The translations under genes were made by a program, and so were the position numbers. From the NCBI GenBank assembly GCA_963932465.1, contig OZ010794.1, positions 448,214,502 through 448,278,501 on the forward strand: 64,000 nt of DNA, written 5' to 3'. This stretch comes from Maratus speciosus. Lineage: Eukaryota > Arthropoda > Arachnida > Araneae > Salticidae. Positions 45,913 to 56,445 of the stretch are shown piece after piece. The notes under the pieces were generated by a model, which searched no databases, was not told the DNA's origin, and saw nothing but the letters and a program-made list of their open reading frames with translations. The first letter of the stretch is position 1. The number at the start of each line of letters is the position of its first letter.

Positions 45913-46437
45913 TTTATTTTGCCAAGTCTTTTCTCAATTTTTAAATATTAGCGGTCTCCGAGAGAAGATTATTAAGCATACAAAAATAAAAGTACAATTT
46001 AGACTAGATTTCTATTCGCTAATTTTAATGAAATTCATCCTTGCATAGTATCACCTACTCTTGAGTACAGCTTACAGAAAGCTTGGAATTTGGCAATCTT
46101 AGCTGACTTTTTATGTATAAAAGAATCATGCATTAAATAGCATTCACTGTTTTATACGTAGAAAAAAAATAACCCAGTTTCTTATATTTATTTTGCCAAA
46201 CCTTTTCTCAATCTTTAAACATTAGTGATCTTATAGATAAGATTATTAAGCATACAAAAATTACTATATTTCTATTCGTTAATTTTAATTAAATTTAACC
46301 TTCCATATGTATCCCGTACCCTTCAGCAAGCCAGCTTTAGGAAAACTTTGCATTTGGCACCTTTGACTGACATTTTTTATATCTAAAAGAATCATGCATT
46401 AAATAGCATTCACTGTTTCATGCGTAGAAAAAAATAA
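45913..46437 (+). repeat. Two-unit tandem duplication, 274-bp period
   Basis: Units at 45913 and 46187 both start TTTATTTTGCCAA and share GATTATTAAGCATACAAAAAT and AGAATCATGCATTAAATAGC, ending with ACGTAGAAAAAAAATAAC or its variant. Confidence 0.88.
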
Positions 46438-46800
46438 CATAATTCAGATAATGGCAAATTTATGTTTTCCTGTCATTCGTAATAAAATATTTAGCCATAA
46501 ATCATCGCATTTGAGAAGAAACTTAGTAAATACGGATGTACCAAAATCATCCATTAGACATTTATCTCGATTAATTTTTGATGCGCTCTGGGAAAACTAC
46601 ATAAACAAATGCCAAGACTGATGTCAAGTCATTTGACATTTCCGGCTGATATGGTTCTATTCCGAGAGAAGTCAAAGGAAGAGAGGAAATGATGACTTTT
46701 CCAAAGAAATAAGTCATGTGTCAGCTGTTTCACTTCAAGATCAAATATCATGAGCATCTTAAGAATGGAGCGATTAGCAATTTAAAAAAAGAGAGAGGAA
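46438..46800. other. Spacer
   Basis: Nothing recognised. Confidence 0.5.
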
Positions 46801-46804
46801 ATAT

Positions 46805-47960
46805 TCAGAGCAAGTAGGGCAAATACCCGGCTTGGCCTGCTGGCCTTTCATTCACTTCACTCGGTTCTGGCCGGGTTTAGTCTCCGCTATTTTCGGGTCG
46901 CGCCGGATCCGGGCCATACTTTTTCTGAAGACTCTGGCCGGGCCGGGTTCGGGCCTTGCTTTTTTTCTGAAGGATTGTGCTGGGCCGGGACTAACTTATT
47001 TTTTCTGTACAAAGCCGAGACTGGTTTCATTCCTAGTCTTCACTGCCCAAATTTTTCAGTCCTGGTTTTGACCCAGACCGTATGAAAATTATTGTCTCGG
47101 CGTGGCCTCGTTCGTTAAAGGTCAGTAAACTTAGGCCTAGACCAAAAATTTTTGCAAAAAATTTATACATTTTTAAATCGCCATTATTCTACAATTAAAC
47201 ATTAAAATTTATTCTTTTTTAAAGAATAGTAGATGTCTACGCTTATTAAAATAAAGTAAAACGTGTGAAAAAGAACCTGCCTATGACGGAACCCTGTTTT
47301 AAACTGAAAAACGTGTTGATCCATGCAAAATTAATATACTAATACGTAAGAAAAGAATATATAATACATTTACGCTTGCTAAGAAGGGACCTTGTCCAGA
47401 ACGCATTTTTTTCTATGCAATTCCGTCTTAGAAGATTTTACTGTAAAGCATTTTTCAGATTTTTAACACTTCAAGACATGGAATATGGATTAATGATAAC
47501 TGATAACAATATTAATGATAACTGAAACATTTAAAGTACAAGAATTAGAGATTCATTATAAAAATAAATATCTCAGCCTGCGGAACTTCTATAAAAATGA
47601 AGATTATAAACGTGAAAAAAAAGTTAAGATAAATATTTTTGGTCTGAACTCCTTGTACGAGATAAATTTTTAACGAAATTGACGTAAAAATCAATGTTTT
47701 GTAGAAATTCACTCGGGTGGAGATTTAAACTTTTTTCCGAGCCGGGCCGAAATTTTAGCTGTTATACCGGGCCGGGCCAATAATATTTTCTACGGGCCGG
47801 GCTCGGGCCGAACTTTTAAATTTTTTACAAGGCCGGGCCAATATTTGTTTTTGTACGGGCCGGGCTTGGGCCGAACTTTTAATTTTTGTATCGTGCCGGG
47901 CCTAATTTTTAATTCTATGCGTCGAGCCGTGCCTGGTCCTGGATATGTCAACCCGTGCAG
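46805..47960. repeat. Region bounded by GGCCGGGC-rich blocks
   Basis: 46805-47060 and 47715-47960 are packed with CCGGGCCGGGCC-type motifs separated by T-rich stretches, while the 650 bp between is ordinary AT-rich DNA. Subterminal arrays of a short GC motif on both sides suggest a hAT-like or related transposon, but I could not fix a terminal repeat or target duplication. Confidence 0.55.
47254..47451. mobile_element. Possible TA-type MITE, degenerate
   Basis: The right end reversed reads CAGTAAAATCTTCTAAGACG next to TA; the left end AAGTAAAACGTGTG then CCTATGACGGAA is a weaker match. It resembles the units at 29820-31095. Confidence 0.4.
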
Positions 47961-47989
47961 ACCTTTATGAGGGATTGCTTGCTTTTTTG

Positions 47990-48016
47990 TCCCATTCATT
48001 TTGAATTACCCTGTAC
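47990..48016 (-). repeat. Solo transposon end of the 11586 type
   Basis: Reversed: ACAGGGTAATTCAAAATGAA, one base different from the 20-bp terminus of the element at 11586-12160. No partner end is close by. Confidence 0.6.
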
Positions 48017-49180
48017 AATAGAAGACCTTTGTAATGCAAATCGAAAAAAGCTGTAAAGACGCTATCAACTTTATAAAGTATTCTGTGTTATATATAGACC
48101 ACATTTCACTTACCATTAAACTTACCTTGTAAACATCACTAAATATGTTTGAAAAATATAAAAATACAGTAGAATATCTTAATATTGTATTCGTTAAGCC
48201 CAGCAGTTGTGCAGATTATAAATTTTTGCATATTATAGATAGATCATTTCACACATTGTTAAATTTTCTTCATAAACATAGTCGAAATATGCCTTAACCA
48301 AATCATTCATTATAATATTCATTTTAAAACATTTTTATTGTAATTGTAATATCAGCAATTTTTTTTATTAAAAAACTCTGAATTAAGGAGGTAAAGATGA
48401 ATTCAATGTATTAAATTTAATTCTATTGAGAGTAGAGATTTTTTACAATGCGGGAATGCAGGTGCTTTTTAACTGCAAAATTCATTCTTTACGCCTGAGA
48501 AGTTGTGCTTTATGTAGAGAATTGCATTATATAAAATTGTCTTATAAAGATCTTCTATTATAGTTATAAAACATAAGCTTAACAGATATGTAATCGAATT
48601 ACATGTTTGAACACTGAAATAAAGAGAATTAAAAAGGCTGCTGTAAGTAGCAAAATCTTCCGCGATTTCTTCGTCTACTCTAACAGGCGGTTAATATGAA
48701 AGTGAATTTCAAAACTTTATATAAATACATAATTTATATTTTTCATATAAAAATGCGTTTTGGAATGCTTTTGTGGTCAATCTAAAAAACTATGTTAAAT
48801 GTAAAAAAGCTATTAGAATTTTTATTAAAATAAAAAGTTTTCACCTATGTTCTGTACATCAGGCAGTACGGTAATGTAAGCTAAAACTTTCGAACTGGAT
48901 TCTCTGGTATTAATAAAAGGCGCCTTCCTAGGTATTTATGAAAATAAAATCAGCATATTATGTTTATTCATAACAAAATCGATGATTGTATTACGCCCTA
49001 TCCAAGAAAAGCATAAAATTGTATGGTTTTTTTTCTTGGAGACAACGGCCAAAATTATGCATAAAATGCTACTTAATCATATCAAAAATATGTGTGACAT
49101 CCTGAACTTTGATTATACATTTTAAAAACTGAAGATTTCTTAATATCAAATAATATTTTAATTCATGGAAAATATTCCAG
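48017..49180. other. AT-rich spacer
   Basis: No gene or repeat recognised. Confidence 0.5.
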
Positions 49181-49275
49181 AGAGAAACATTCGCTTTACA
49201 TACAATATTTCAAATGAAAATCAAATTTCAAAGTAATTGCTTAAAAGACGCAAACGGCCAGCATAGTGAAAAAGA

Positions 49276-49346
49276 TTTCATGCCGGGACTCGAACCTGGG
49301 CCATCAGCACAGCGCACTGGCGTTCTACCGACTAAACCACATGGAA
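49276..49346 (-). ncRNA. tRNA-like sequence 1 (SINE head or tRNA pseudogene)
   Basis: 71 nt. On the minus strand: TTCCATG start, A-box-like TGGTTTAGTCGG, B box GGTTCGAGTCC, CATGAAA end. The acceptor and anticodon stems have mismatches. Not a working tRNA. Confidence 0.65.
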
Positions 49347-49639
49347 CGATAAACGATACCCAGCCTGGAAAATTTCTCACTATTATATGTTGGCAAGGCT
49401 ACAAACGCAGCTCAAGATGGAATATTTATCGTGAGCCACCGACATGGGGCAAACACGAAACATAATTAAATCCAGCATCGATAGAAACTATATTAATACA
49501 AGGAAATTATTCCAGAGAGAAACATTCGCCTTACATACAATATTTGAAATGAAAATCAAATTTCAAAGTAATTGCTTAAGAGGCGCAAACGCCAACATAG
49601 TGAAAAAGATTCAATGCCGGAACTCCAGGCTGGGTATCC

Positions 49640-49709
49640 TTCCATGCGGTTTAGTCGGTAGAACGTCAGTGCGCTATACTGATGGCCCAGTTCAAGTCCC
49701 GGCATGGAA
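49640..49709 (+). ncRNA. tRNA-like sequence 2, near the palindrome centre
   Basis: 70 nt. Acceptor arms TTCCATG and CATGGAA pair fully. The anticodon stem TCAGT/ACTGA encloses loop GCGCTAT. The T arm is damaged (CAGTTCAAGTCCCGG). Position 33 is C rather than the near-universal T. Confidence 0.65.
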
Positions 49710-49965
49710 TCTTTTTCACTATGTTGGAGTTTGCGCCTCTTAAGCAATTACTTTGAAATTTGATTTTCATTTGAAATATTGTATGTAAGGCGAATGTTTC
49801 TCTCTGGAATAATTTCCATGTATTAATATAGTTTCTATCGATGCTGGATTTAATTGTGTTTCGTGTTTGCACCATGTCGGTGGCTCACGATAAATATTCC
49901 ATCTTGTTCTGCGTTTGTAGCCTTGCCAACATATAATAGTGAGAAATTTTCCAGGCTGGGTGTCG

Positions 49966-50036
49966 TTCCATGCGGTTTAGTCGGTAGAACGTCAGTGCGC
50001 TATATTGATGGCCCGGGTTCGAGTCCCGGCATGGAA
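49966..50036 (+). ncRNA. tRNA-like sequence 3, best cloverleaf
   Basis: 71 nt with acceptor TTCCATG/CATGGAA, a four-pair D stem (GTTT/GAAC), anticodon stem TCAGT/ATTGA, T stem CCGGG/CCCGG with loop TTCGAGT, A-box-like GGTTTAGTCGG and B box GGTTCGAGTCC. The anticodon loop GCGCTAT lacks T33, and the formal anticodon GCT does not fit the short variable arm. This argues for a tRNA-derived repeat rather than a working tRNA. The sequence from the D arm through TCAGT resembles elongator Met tRNA. Confidence 0.7.
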
Positions 50037-50106
50037 TCTTTTTCACTATGTTGGCGTTTGCGCCTCTTAAGCAATTACTTTGAAATTTGATTTTCATTTG
50101 AAATAT

Positions 50107-50287
50107 CAAATAACATTATCATATTTTAAGTTTATATACACAGGAAAAGTTTTTGTCTTGCTAAAAAGGTAGTAAAATAATACGTTCTATGTATTTTATT
50201 ACAGCTTGCACACAGTATTGTGACGAAAATGTTGAATAAATTTTCTCCATTTTGTGCGGCAAATGTAATAATTTATTTACATGTTTA
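50107..50287. other. Short spacer
   Basis: Nothing recognised. Confidence 0.5.
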
Positions 50288-50551
50288 CACTGTAAAAAAA
50301 ATTCGTCAATATACACAAATTCTTTCGTAAAAGTTTACGGAATAGTTTCATTTTTCTAAGAAAACTGTACAATTTCCATAATTGACATTATGCGATTATA
50401 AAACCGTATAAATCCAGTAAGTTTTCCTTAAATTTTACGGAATATTTTTGTATTGCTTTCAAAATAGTACTTATTCCGTAAGTGATGGTCAGAAATAATT
50501 GCTATGTTTGAAAAGCGAAATATAATTGTGGTACGTACTTGTTTTACAGTG
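50288..50551. mobile_element. Possible MITE with CACTGTAAAA ends
   Basis: CACTGTAAAAAAAATTCG at 50288 and CACTGTAAAACAAGTACG reversed at 50551. The 264 bp between repeat TTACGGAATA.TTT-like phrases. The target duplication is unclear. Ends resemble 17829-18026. Confidence 0.5.
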
Positions 50552-51795
50552 ATATTATTTTCAGCGAAACCTCATCTTGGCTAAATATGGTTCTATATTG
50601 AAAATATATCCAATTATTTCCCAATGGCTAAGTGTTGGTTTAATATGGGTTTTCAAGTAAAACCGATAAAAGTTAAGGTGCCATCTACGAATGTATATTT
50701 AAACAACTCGCTATAGTATTTTTCTTTCTTTCTTTTTTTTCAATAAAAAGCTTTAAAGTGGTTTGATTTTTTAAATTTTTTTACGACATTTTAAAAATTA
50801 AAATGTTATCAATTCTTTTTGTGTGCTTGAGGCAGTTGAAAAGGAAGTGTTGCAGTTTATTTTTCATTATGATTTTTAAATAATGTTTCACTTATTATAA
50901 CTATTATTATTTATAAAAATCTCTACAGGAATGTTTTAAAATGAAAAAATCTATTTTTAATTTTAATATTTTTTAATCTTTTCACTTTAGCAGATTCGCA
51001 CATAGAACTTAAAACATATCTAAAATATAATAACAAAATTATTATAAAAGTGACGTTTATCTAAATTATAATAAGCAATAAAGAAATTTTACTTTAATAC
51101 CATGTAGTAATTCTGTTTATTTGAGTTTACAGTATATCATCACACAACTAATTTGAAAAACTGCATGTGTGAAAAATACATGTTGGCATTCTTGCAAAAC
51201 TAAATGAATATATAAATAAATAAACACAAATAATATTACAATAAAATTTTTAAAATCTTGCAAAAAAGAAGCAATTATTGCTTATAATACATTGTTTCAT
51301 GCATGGAATATTTTAAAGACTAAAGTTTTTCTTGTATAAAGCATGAAATCAAAAAGCTAAATATTCAAAATTATATGCTCAATTGATAAATATTATCTCT
51401 ACGAAAATACGTTCCTTTTTTAACATCTTGCCATTTAAGTTTATTTGAAAATTAGTGAAAACTTTTCTGAACATACATTTTAAAAGCAAAATTTTATTCT
51501 AAAATTCTGGTGCCAGCGTGGCATTTGGGGATGCCTGTATGGCATTTTGGGCCTGTGGGATTACATCGCCATTCAGGCGGTTAAAGAAAATTATTAATGA
51601 ATAGAAAAATGCCTAATATTAAATGTTAAGTATGCATTAGAACCGATGATATTAAAAGAACTTTTACTTGGCTCTGCATATCTGATTATACATATATTAA
51701 AATGTTAAAAAAAAGAGATAATTTAACATTATTCTCTTACATGTGGGTCATTTTAATTTAGTGATTAGTTATCTCCTTCTATAAATAAGTTTAAC
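50552..51795. other. AT-rich spacer
   Basis: No gene. A short GC-richer phrase near 51510-51590 (GTGGCATTTGGGGATGCC) is of unknown origin. Confidence 0.5.
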
Positions 51796-52799
51796 ACACA
51801 CACCAATTCCTAATTCTACAAAATAATAAGAAAAATATCTAAAATAAAAGATCTGAGTGGAGTTATAAATGTTGCACAAAATCCCTATAAATTAAAATTT
51901 AATTAATCCTTCTAAATCCTTCAATCTTTCTAAAATATTTCTAAAATTTATTAAATGATTATTTAAATCTTCTAATGTAATTTAAACATTTCACGAAAAA
52001 TGCTAAGGGGTCTTGTACCTTTTAAACGCGTTGAAAATTAACGAAAAACTTCAAAGTTTGAATTAGTCTATCTTCAACACCTTTTTATGTATAAACATGA
52101 AATTTGTTATTTTGGTTAAACAGATTATGCTTTGTAATATGCTACCATTACAAATTTATTAGCCTTTTACAGAAGTTGTGTATTGTTGAAATCAAAATAG
52201 CTGTTATTTTTACTTCAGAAGTCATTGCGCGCAAGATATCTGGAGAAAGTATGTATGGATTGTCATGAAATTTGGTAAAGTTACTAAACAAATATGTGTG
52301 TTTAAAATGAACTACTTTTAAGTATTTAAAATGGTAATATTTTTAGTTATGACTATTTTTATTCATTAAAAATATAAAATTTTGATTTTTTTTTACAAAA
52401 ATATTTTTTTATATAGTTAATGAAATAATTTTGGCCTAAGAGTAGTTCATTTTAAACACACATGTATGTTTAGTATCTTTACCAAATTTCATGGCAATCC
52501 ATACATACTTTCTCGAGATATCATGTGCGCAATGACTTATGGAGTAAAACAAAGAGCTATTTTGATTTAAACAATACACAAATTCTGTAAAAGGCTAATG
52601 AATTTCTAATGACAGCATATTACAAAGCACAATATGTTTAAGCAGTATCCAAAATTTCATGCTTCTACATAAAAAGATTTTGAAAATAGACTAATTCAAA
52701 CTTTGAATTTTTTCGTTAAATTTCGTCGCGTTTATAAGGTACAAGACCCCTTAGAAGATAAAAAGTTCATGAATTCATAATTCAGTAGATAAAGGTTAA
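51796..52799 (-). mobile_element. piggyBac-type MITE copy 1, left-truncated, hosting a foldback element
   Basis: 51796-52005 plus 52752-52795 match the reverse of 53243-53480, for example GCACAAAATCCCTATAAA and GAATTCATAATTCAGTA. The right end AGTAGATAAAGG abuts TTAA (52796-52799), with one G lost. The other end is not found. The palindrome at 52006-52751 is inserted in it. Confidence 0.68.
52006..52751. mobile_element. 746-bp palindromic (foldback) element, arms near 315 bp
   Basis: AGGGGTCTTGTACCTTTTAA at 52006 is mirrored near 52751, and arms extend to about 52320 and 52440, sharing GTATGTATGGATTG.CATG and TTTAAAATGAACTA. TA lies outside both ends. The related MITE at 53243-53711 has the uninserted site (reversed: GAAAAATGCTTTAGAAGATG at 53281-53297), which supports the boundary. 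No coding content. Confidence 0.88.
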
Positions 52800-52865
52800 A
52801 TATATAATGGGAAAGAAAATTTATTTCATAAAAAAAAGTCTCTAAAATTTTCCCTCGTTGTCTTT

Positions 52866-53060
52866 TTAGGGTTTCGTTCACGTGGCGAAACCTTATTCGT
52901 CTCACTTCTCTGTGTCCGTCTGTCCGTCACACAGCTCATTCTCAGAAACTGTATGAGTTAGAGACTTCAAATTTTACATACTTGTAAGCTGAACATCTGC
53001 AATCACATGACAAATTATACAATTTTGAAAATCATGTCTTAATTAACGCACGTTATTATT
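52866..53060 (+). mobile_element. Family 2 hairpin-headed element, short copy
   Basis: TTTTT, hairpin AGGGTTTCG..CGAAACCTT, GTGTCCGTCTGTCCGTC, then one repeat unit (CTCATTCTCAGAAACTGTAT, AAATTTTACATACTTGTAAG), then it fades out. Counterpart of 33297-34150. Confidence 0.72.
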
Positions 53061-53242
53061 AAAAAACACCAATTAAAAGAATGGAAAATATTCATAATTC
53101 AACTAAAGCATTGATTTTAATCAAACCGCAAAGATATCATTTCAGAAGTACGAAAAAATGGGGAAAATTTGACAGAATTTCGCCCAACTACCAAGGCGAT
53201 AAAGTACTGGACTTTATGAAATACATCCTTACCTTATCTTAA

Positions 53243-53711
53243 CCCTTTATGTACTGAATTATGAATTCATGAAAATTTCATCTTCTAAAGCATTTTTCGT
53301 AAATTTTTGAAACTACATTGGAAGATTTACATAATCATTTAATAAATTTTAGAAGGATTTTAGAAGGATTAATTAAATTTGAGTTTATAGGGATTTTGTG
53401 CAATATTTATAACCCCCCCCCCCCTCAAATCTTTTATTTTAAATATTTTCTTAGTATTTTGTAGAATTAGGAAATGAACAAATATAATCTTCTTACAATA
53501 GAAGTCTAGAAATATTTCCGTATTGAACACCCCCCCCCCCCCCCAACGCCAAGAAGGCTCGGCGAAGAAGAACGAATAATGCTTTGGGAACAAGATAAAG
53601 TAATGCATCTATAACTCATTCTAAACTGTATTACTACTAATCGATGTATTAAATGAATTTTATAACAAGTTATTTTAATGGTACTTTTAAGTACCGTCAG
53701 TAGATAAAGGG
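53243..53711. mobile_element. piggyBac-type MITE copy 2, TTAA flanks
   Basis: CCCTTTATGTACTGA at 53243 and CCCTTTATCTACTGA reversed at 53711, with TTAA outside each (53239-53242, 53712-53715). The interior contains two C-runs (about 12 at 53413, about 15 at 53530). Confidence 0.83.
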
Positions 53712-53715
53712 TTAA

Positions 53716-53755
53716 AAAGTACTGGACCTAAAAATGCGAAATTTCGTACCCAGAC

Positions 53756-53790
<35 letters not shown>

Positions 53791-54171
53791 AAAAGAAAAA
53801 GATACCTCTTTCAGAATTTCTAAAATTTTTCTTAAATATTCCCTATAGAAGTCGAAATAATTATTAAAAATTGCTTTAAATAAATTGCTTTAATTTTATT
53901 TCAAAGATAATGTGTAGAGAGCAGCTGTTTGAGTAATCTTTCCAGCGAGACATCTGTCGCCAGCTCTAGTTGGAAGCTTTCACAGGCTATAAAAGTTTTA
54001 CAAATACTGCATTTATAGATTTGAATTTTATGCATCTATGCGTATTTTTCTGCGCTGATTAAGATTATGCATTAAAATAAACCTTAATTAGAACATTAAT
54101 TATAAAAAAAGAAATCGATTTTTTAAATGAATAATAAATGTTTTAAATTTCTTATCGGCGGAAAGGAGAGA

Positions 54172-54212
<41 letters not shown>

Positions 54213-54830
54213 CTTGTCTTTTTTTTTTTAATCCATCTTATTGTGTTTCGTATATTTACTTTAAAATATGAAAAAAATTGTCAAATAATGCAGCTATTGC
54301 AGAATACTGTTAAGCGAGTTATAAAATTTTAATATTTGAGGTTTTAAAGTTCAGCATTTAATTTTGAGAATAGATCTCGATTATATTTTTCAATTATTTT
54401 AGTAACTTTGAAGTTTCAGATAACATAACTAATGATTAAGATGACAAATGAATAACAGAATAAAAAGCATGTCAAAGGATAATTTTCCCCTGCCTTCATA
54501 TGTACCCCAATTGTGTTCACAACTACCCCACCGGTGTGGCGCATGTGAATAATTTCTTGAATTTATAAAACTATTTAAAAAAAGTAAGAAGTTCTATGAA
54601 GATGATTTTTAAAAAATGCCATTGTAACAAAAAGTTCTGTTTATTATGTTGAGTAGTTTTTGTGCATAAAAATTAACACAATTATTTTAAAAAGACAAAT
54701 TTATGTGAACTGTTCACATGTGCCTCCCGCTCCCGTAAATATTTTGGACTAATTTTCCCTATTTTCTCCTTTTAACACGTGATCATTTAATCCTTATTTA
54801 AAATTTTTCTTTCTGTTTTTAATAATTTCA
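53716..54830. other. AT-rich spacer with two poly(A) tracts
   Basis: A runs of about 30 at 53758-53788 and 54179-54210. No retroposon body is visible upstream of either. No gene. Confidence 0.6.
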
Positions 54831-55200
54831 CTTTTCACTTTCAATTTGAAAATGTCGACAAAAATGAAATCTAATAATCCCTTTCGTTTTCTTTTTTCCA
54901 CAAAAATGGAATATATATTTTCCTTTATACACCTATGGAATTTATGTCAAAGTTGAAGACGACTGTAGAACTTGGGTTTCTAAAAAATAAATTGATTCCT
55001 AACGATCGCAGTGTGAAAAAAAGGTTTTTTTTTTTTTTTTTTTTTCAAATTTTCCTGAAAAGATTTTTTTTAATCACAATATTGTCTCCACTATCGATTG
55101 AAATAAAAGATAATTTCAATTTCAATTTGAAAATGACGAAAAGAAGGAATCTGATAATCTTCTTTTCTTCCTTTTTTTTTTTTTTTTCCACAAAAATGGA
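54831..55200 (+). repeat. Old duplication, about 270-bp period
   Basis: TTTCAATTTGAAAATG.CGA, GAATCT.ATAAT.. and CCACAAAAATGGA occur near 54838-54908 and again near 55118-55200. The open frame 54935-55324 overlaps this repeat and shows no domain. Confidence 0.55.
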
Positions 55201-55460
55201 GTCATTTAGTTGCCATCATTACGGAAATGTCATTAAAATTAGAATAAAAAATAATATTTCGAAAACTAATTCAAATTTTAAATCTTTAATACCTCATTTG
55301 ACACCTGTGGATCAATACAGATAATTGGTATTAATTTGGCCTCCAAACATTTTATATTTTAGGAAAAATAGCTGAGAAACATAAACAGTTGTTTCAGAAA
55401 TTATTGGAAAACAACGTTTAAACACACAATAAAACAAGCAGATTTGATCATACGTATACG

Positions 55461-55490
55461 TTTCGTGAGTACTATGACTCAATTCCTCAG
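55461..55490 (-). ncRNA. Hammerhead-like core, left arm
   Basis: On the minus strand: CTGAGGA, a stem II with GAGT/ACTC pairing, then GAAA followed by CGTATACG. It fits the CUGANGA...GAAA core with one extra base before stem II. Activity is uncertain because stem I pairing is weak. Confidence 0.5.
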
Positions 55491-55564
55491 TGTAAAAACT
55501 TTAAAAACAATACCCCCCCAACTGCAGGTACGGTGAAAAAAACCCAAATGTCTAAACATAATAA

Positions 55565-55744
55565 TTTAATTTTGACTCAGCTACCATTATCAAGAAATGC
55601 ATTACTCCTCTGGATTTAGACTTTTTTGAGGCTATTCATATCCATAAATTTAAAGACTCCTTGGTTAATGATTTATCTAGTACACCATACATCTCAACTT
55701 TCTGGATGGATTTGTTGTGTCACGACACTTCACTTCCGCATTAA
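55565..55744 (+). pseudogene. Penelope-like element C-terminal (GIY-YIG region) fragment
   Basis: The frame reads FNFDSATIIKKCITPLDLDF, then FEAIHIHKFKDSLVN, then ISTFWMDLL, ending at TAA 55742-55744. The pattern of a charged-rich E.IHI.K.K.SL.N followed by a short tail ending in a hydrophobic W..LL resembles the end of the GIY-YIG endonuclease in Penelope-like retroelements. The catalytic GIY-YIG residues and the reverse transcriptase lie upstream in complete elements and are absent here. This is a short, low-information match made by eye, supported mainly by the flanking inverted repeats and ribozyme-like motifs. Confidence 0.55.
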
Positions 55745-55851
55745 TTTCATTGGCTGTTAGAACTAGATGGTCTTTTGGTATTATGTTTAGACATTTGGGT
55801 TTTTTTCACCGTACATGCAGTTGGGGGGATATTGTTTTTAAAGTTTTTACA

Positions 55852-55881
55852 CTGAGGATGTGAGTCCTAGTACTCACGAAA
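55852..55881 (+). ncRNA. Hammerhead-like core, right arm
   Basis: CTGAGGA at 55852-55858, one T, stem II GTGAGT/ACTCAC with loop CCTAGT, GAAA at 55878-55881, then CGTATACG, which can form a minimal stem III, followed by TA as a possible cleavage site. A tiny stem III is typical of hammerhead motifs described in Penelope-like elements. Only two stem I pairs are obvious next to the core. Confidence 0.55.
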
Positions 55882-55934
55882 CGTATACGTATGATCAAAT
55901 CTGCTTGTTTTATTGTGTGTTTAAACGTTGTTTT

Positions 55935-56440
55935 CAAATAATTTATATTTTCACACAAGTTCTGTACTTATTAGTTGTTTCATAAATTCGTTTCAATAGA
56001 ATTTTATATATATATAGGGTAGATATATTTTTCCTTTATCTTTCTTTCGCTGATATTCAGAATAAGCGAAATTACGTTTCTTTTTGCAAGGAAGGAAAGA
56101 TAGCCTCCTATCTTAAGCGTACCTTCTTTACAGTTGCGCGGATATTTACTACTATCTCAGTGTATGAGAAACATGTCATAAAATCGTTGTTTCAAAGTTC
56201 ACGTTTTCTTCTTTTATCTGCACTGTGTAAATCTGAAACCACCTTACCTGTAACCCGTTATGTCACTGATATGAATTTTTTTTCTTTTTTGAAAGACAAA
56301 AAGAGAAATGAAAAGGGTTGGAAAGAACAAATCCGTTTGTTTATTACCTTTGATAAGAGGTACTTGTTCAAACAAGAAAGAAATGGTACAGGTTGGGAAG
56401 TAAATATGATAATTTTCGCTTCTTATAAAAAATTTCTTTT
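55935..56440. other. AT-rich spacer
   Basis: No gene. The 95-codon frame at 56160-56447 has no recognisable domain. Confidence 0.5.
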
Positions 56441-56445
56441 TATCT

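Larger units (their letters stand above)
49205..50106. repeat. 900-bp palindrome carrying three tRNA-like copies
   Basis: 49205 to about 49627 is the reverse complement of about 49690-50106, with shared landmarks AAATTTCAAAGTAATTGCTT, ATCGATAGAAACTATATTAA and CACGAAACA.AATTAAATCC. tRNA-like sequences lie at 49276-49346 (minus), 49640-49709 (plus, near the centre) and 49966-50036 (plus). The outer two are mirror partners. Several overlapping open frames here are shadows. Confidence 0.9.
55408..55934 (+). mobile_element. Miniature Penelope-like element with inverted ends
   Basis: 55408-55564 and 55780-55934 are inverted copies (AACGTTTAAACACACAATAA, AAGCAGATTTGATCATACG, CCCAAATGTCTAAACAT). Between them is a frame resembling the C-terminal end of Penelope-like GIY-YIG endonuclease domains. 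Each arm carries a hammerhead-like core. Penelope-like elements are known for repeats that can be inverted and for hammerhead motifs. No reverse transcriptase is present. Confidence 0.65.

Noticed and set aside
49966..50036. Functional tRNA gene
   Set aside because: The cloverleaf is good but T33 is missing, the formal anticodon does not fit the short variable arm, and two degraded sister copies lie in the same palindrome.
53758..54210. Retroposon tails (two roughly 30-nt A runs)
   Set aside because: No tRNA-like head, LINE fragment or target duplication around either run.
54935..55324. 129-codon open frame
   Set aside because: Phe/Lys-rich translation of T- and A-runs that overlap an old duplication; no domain.
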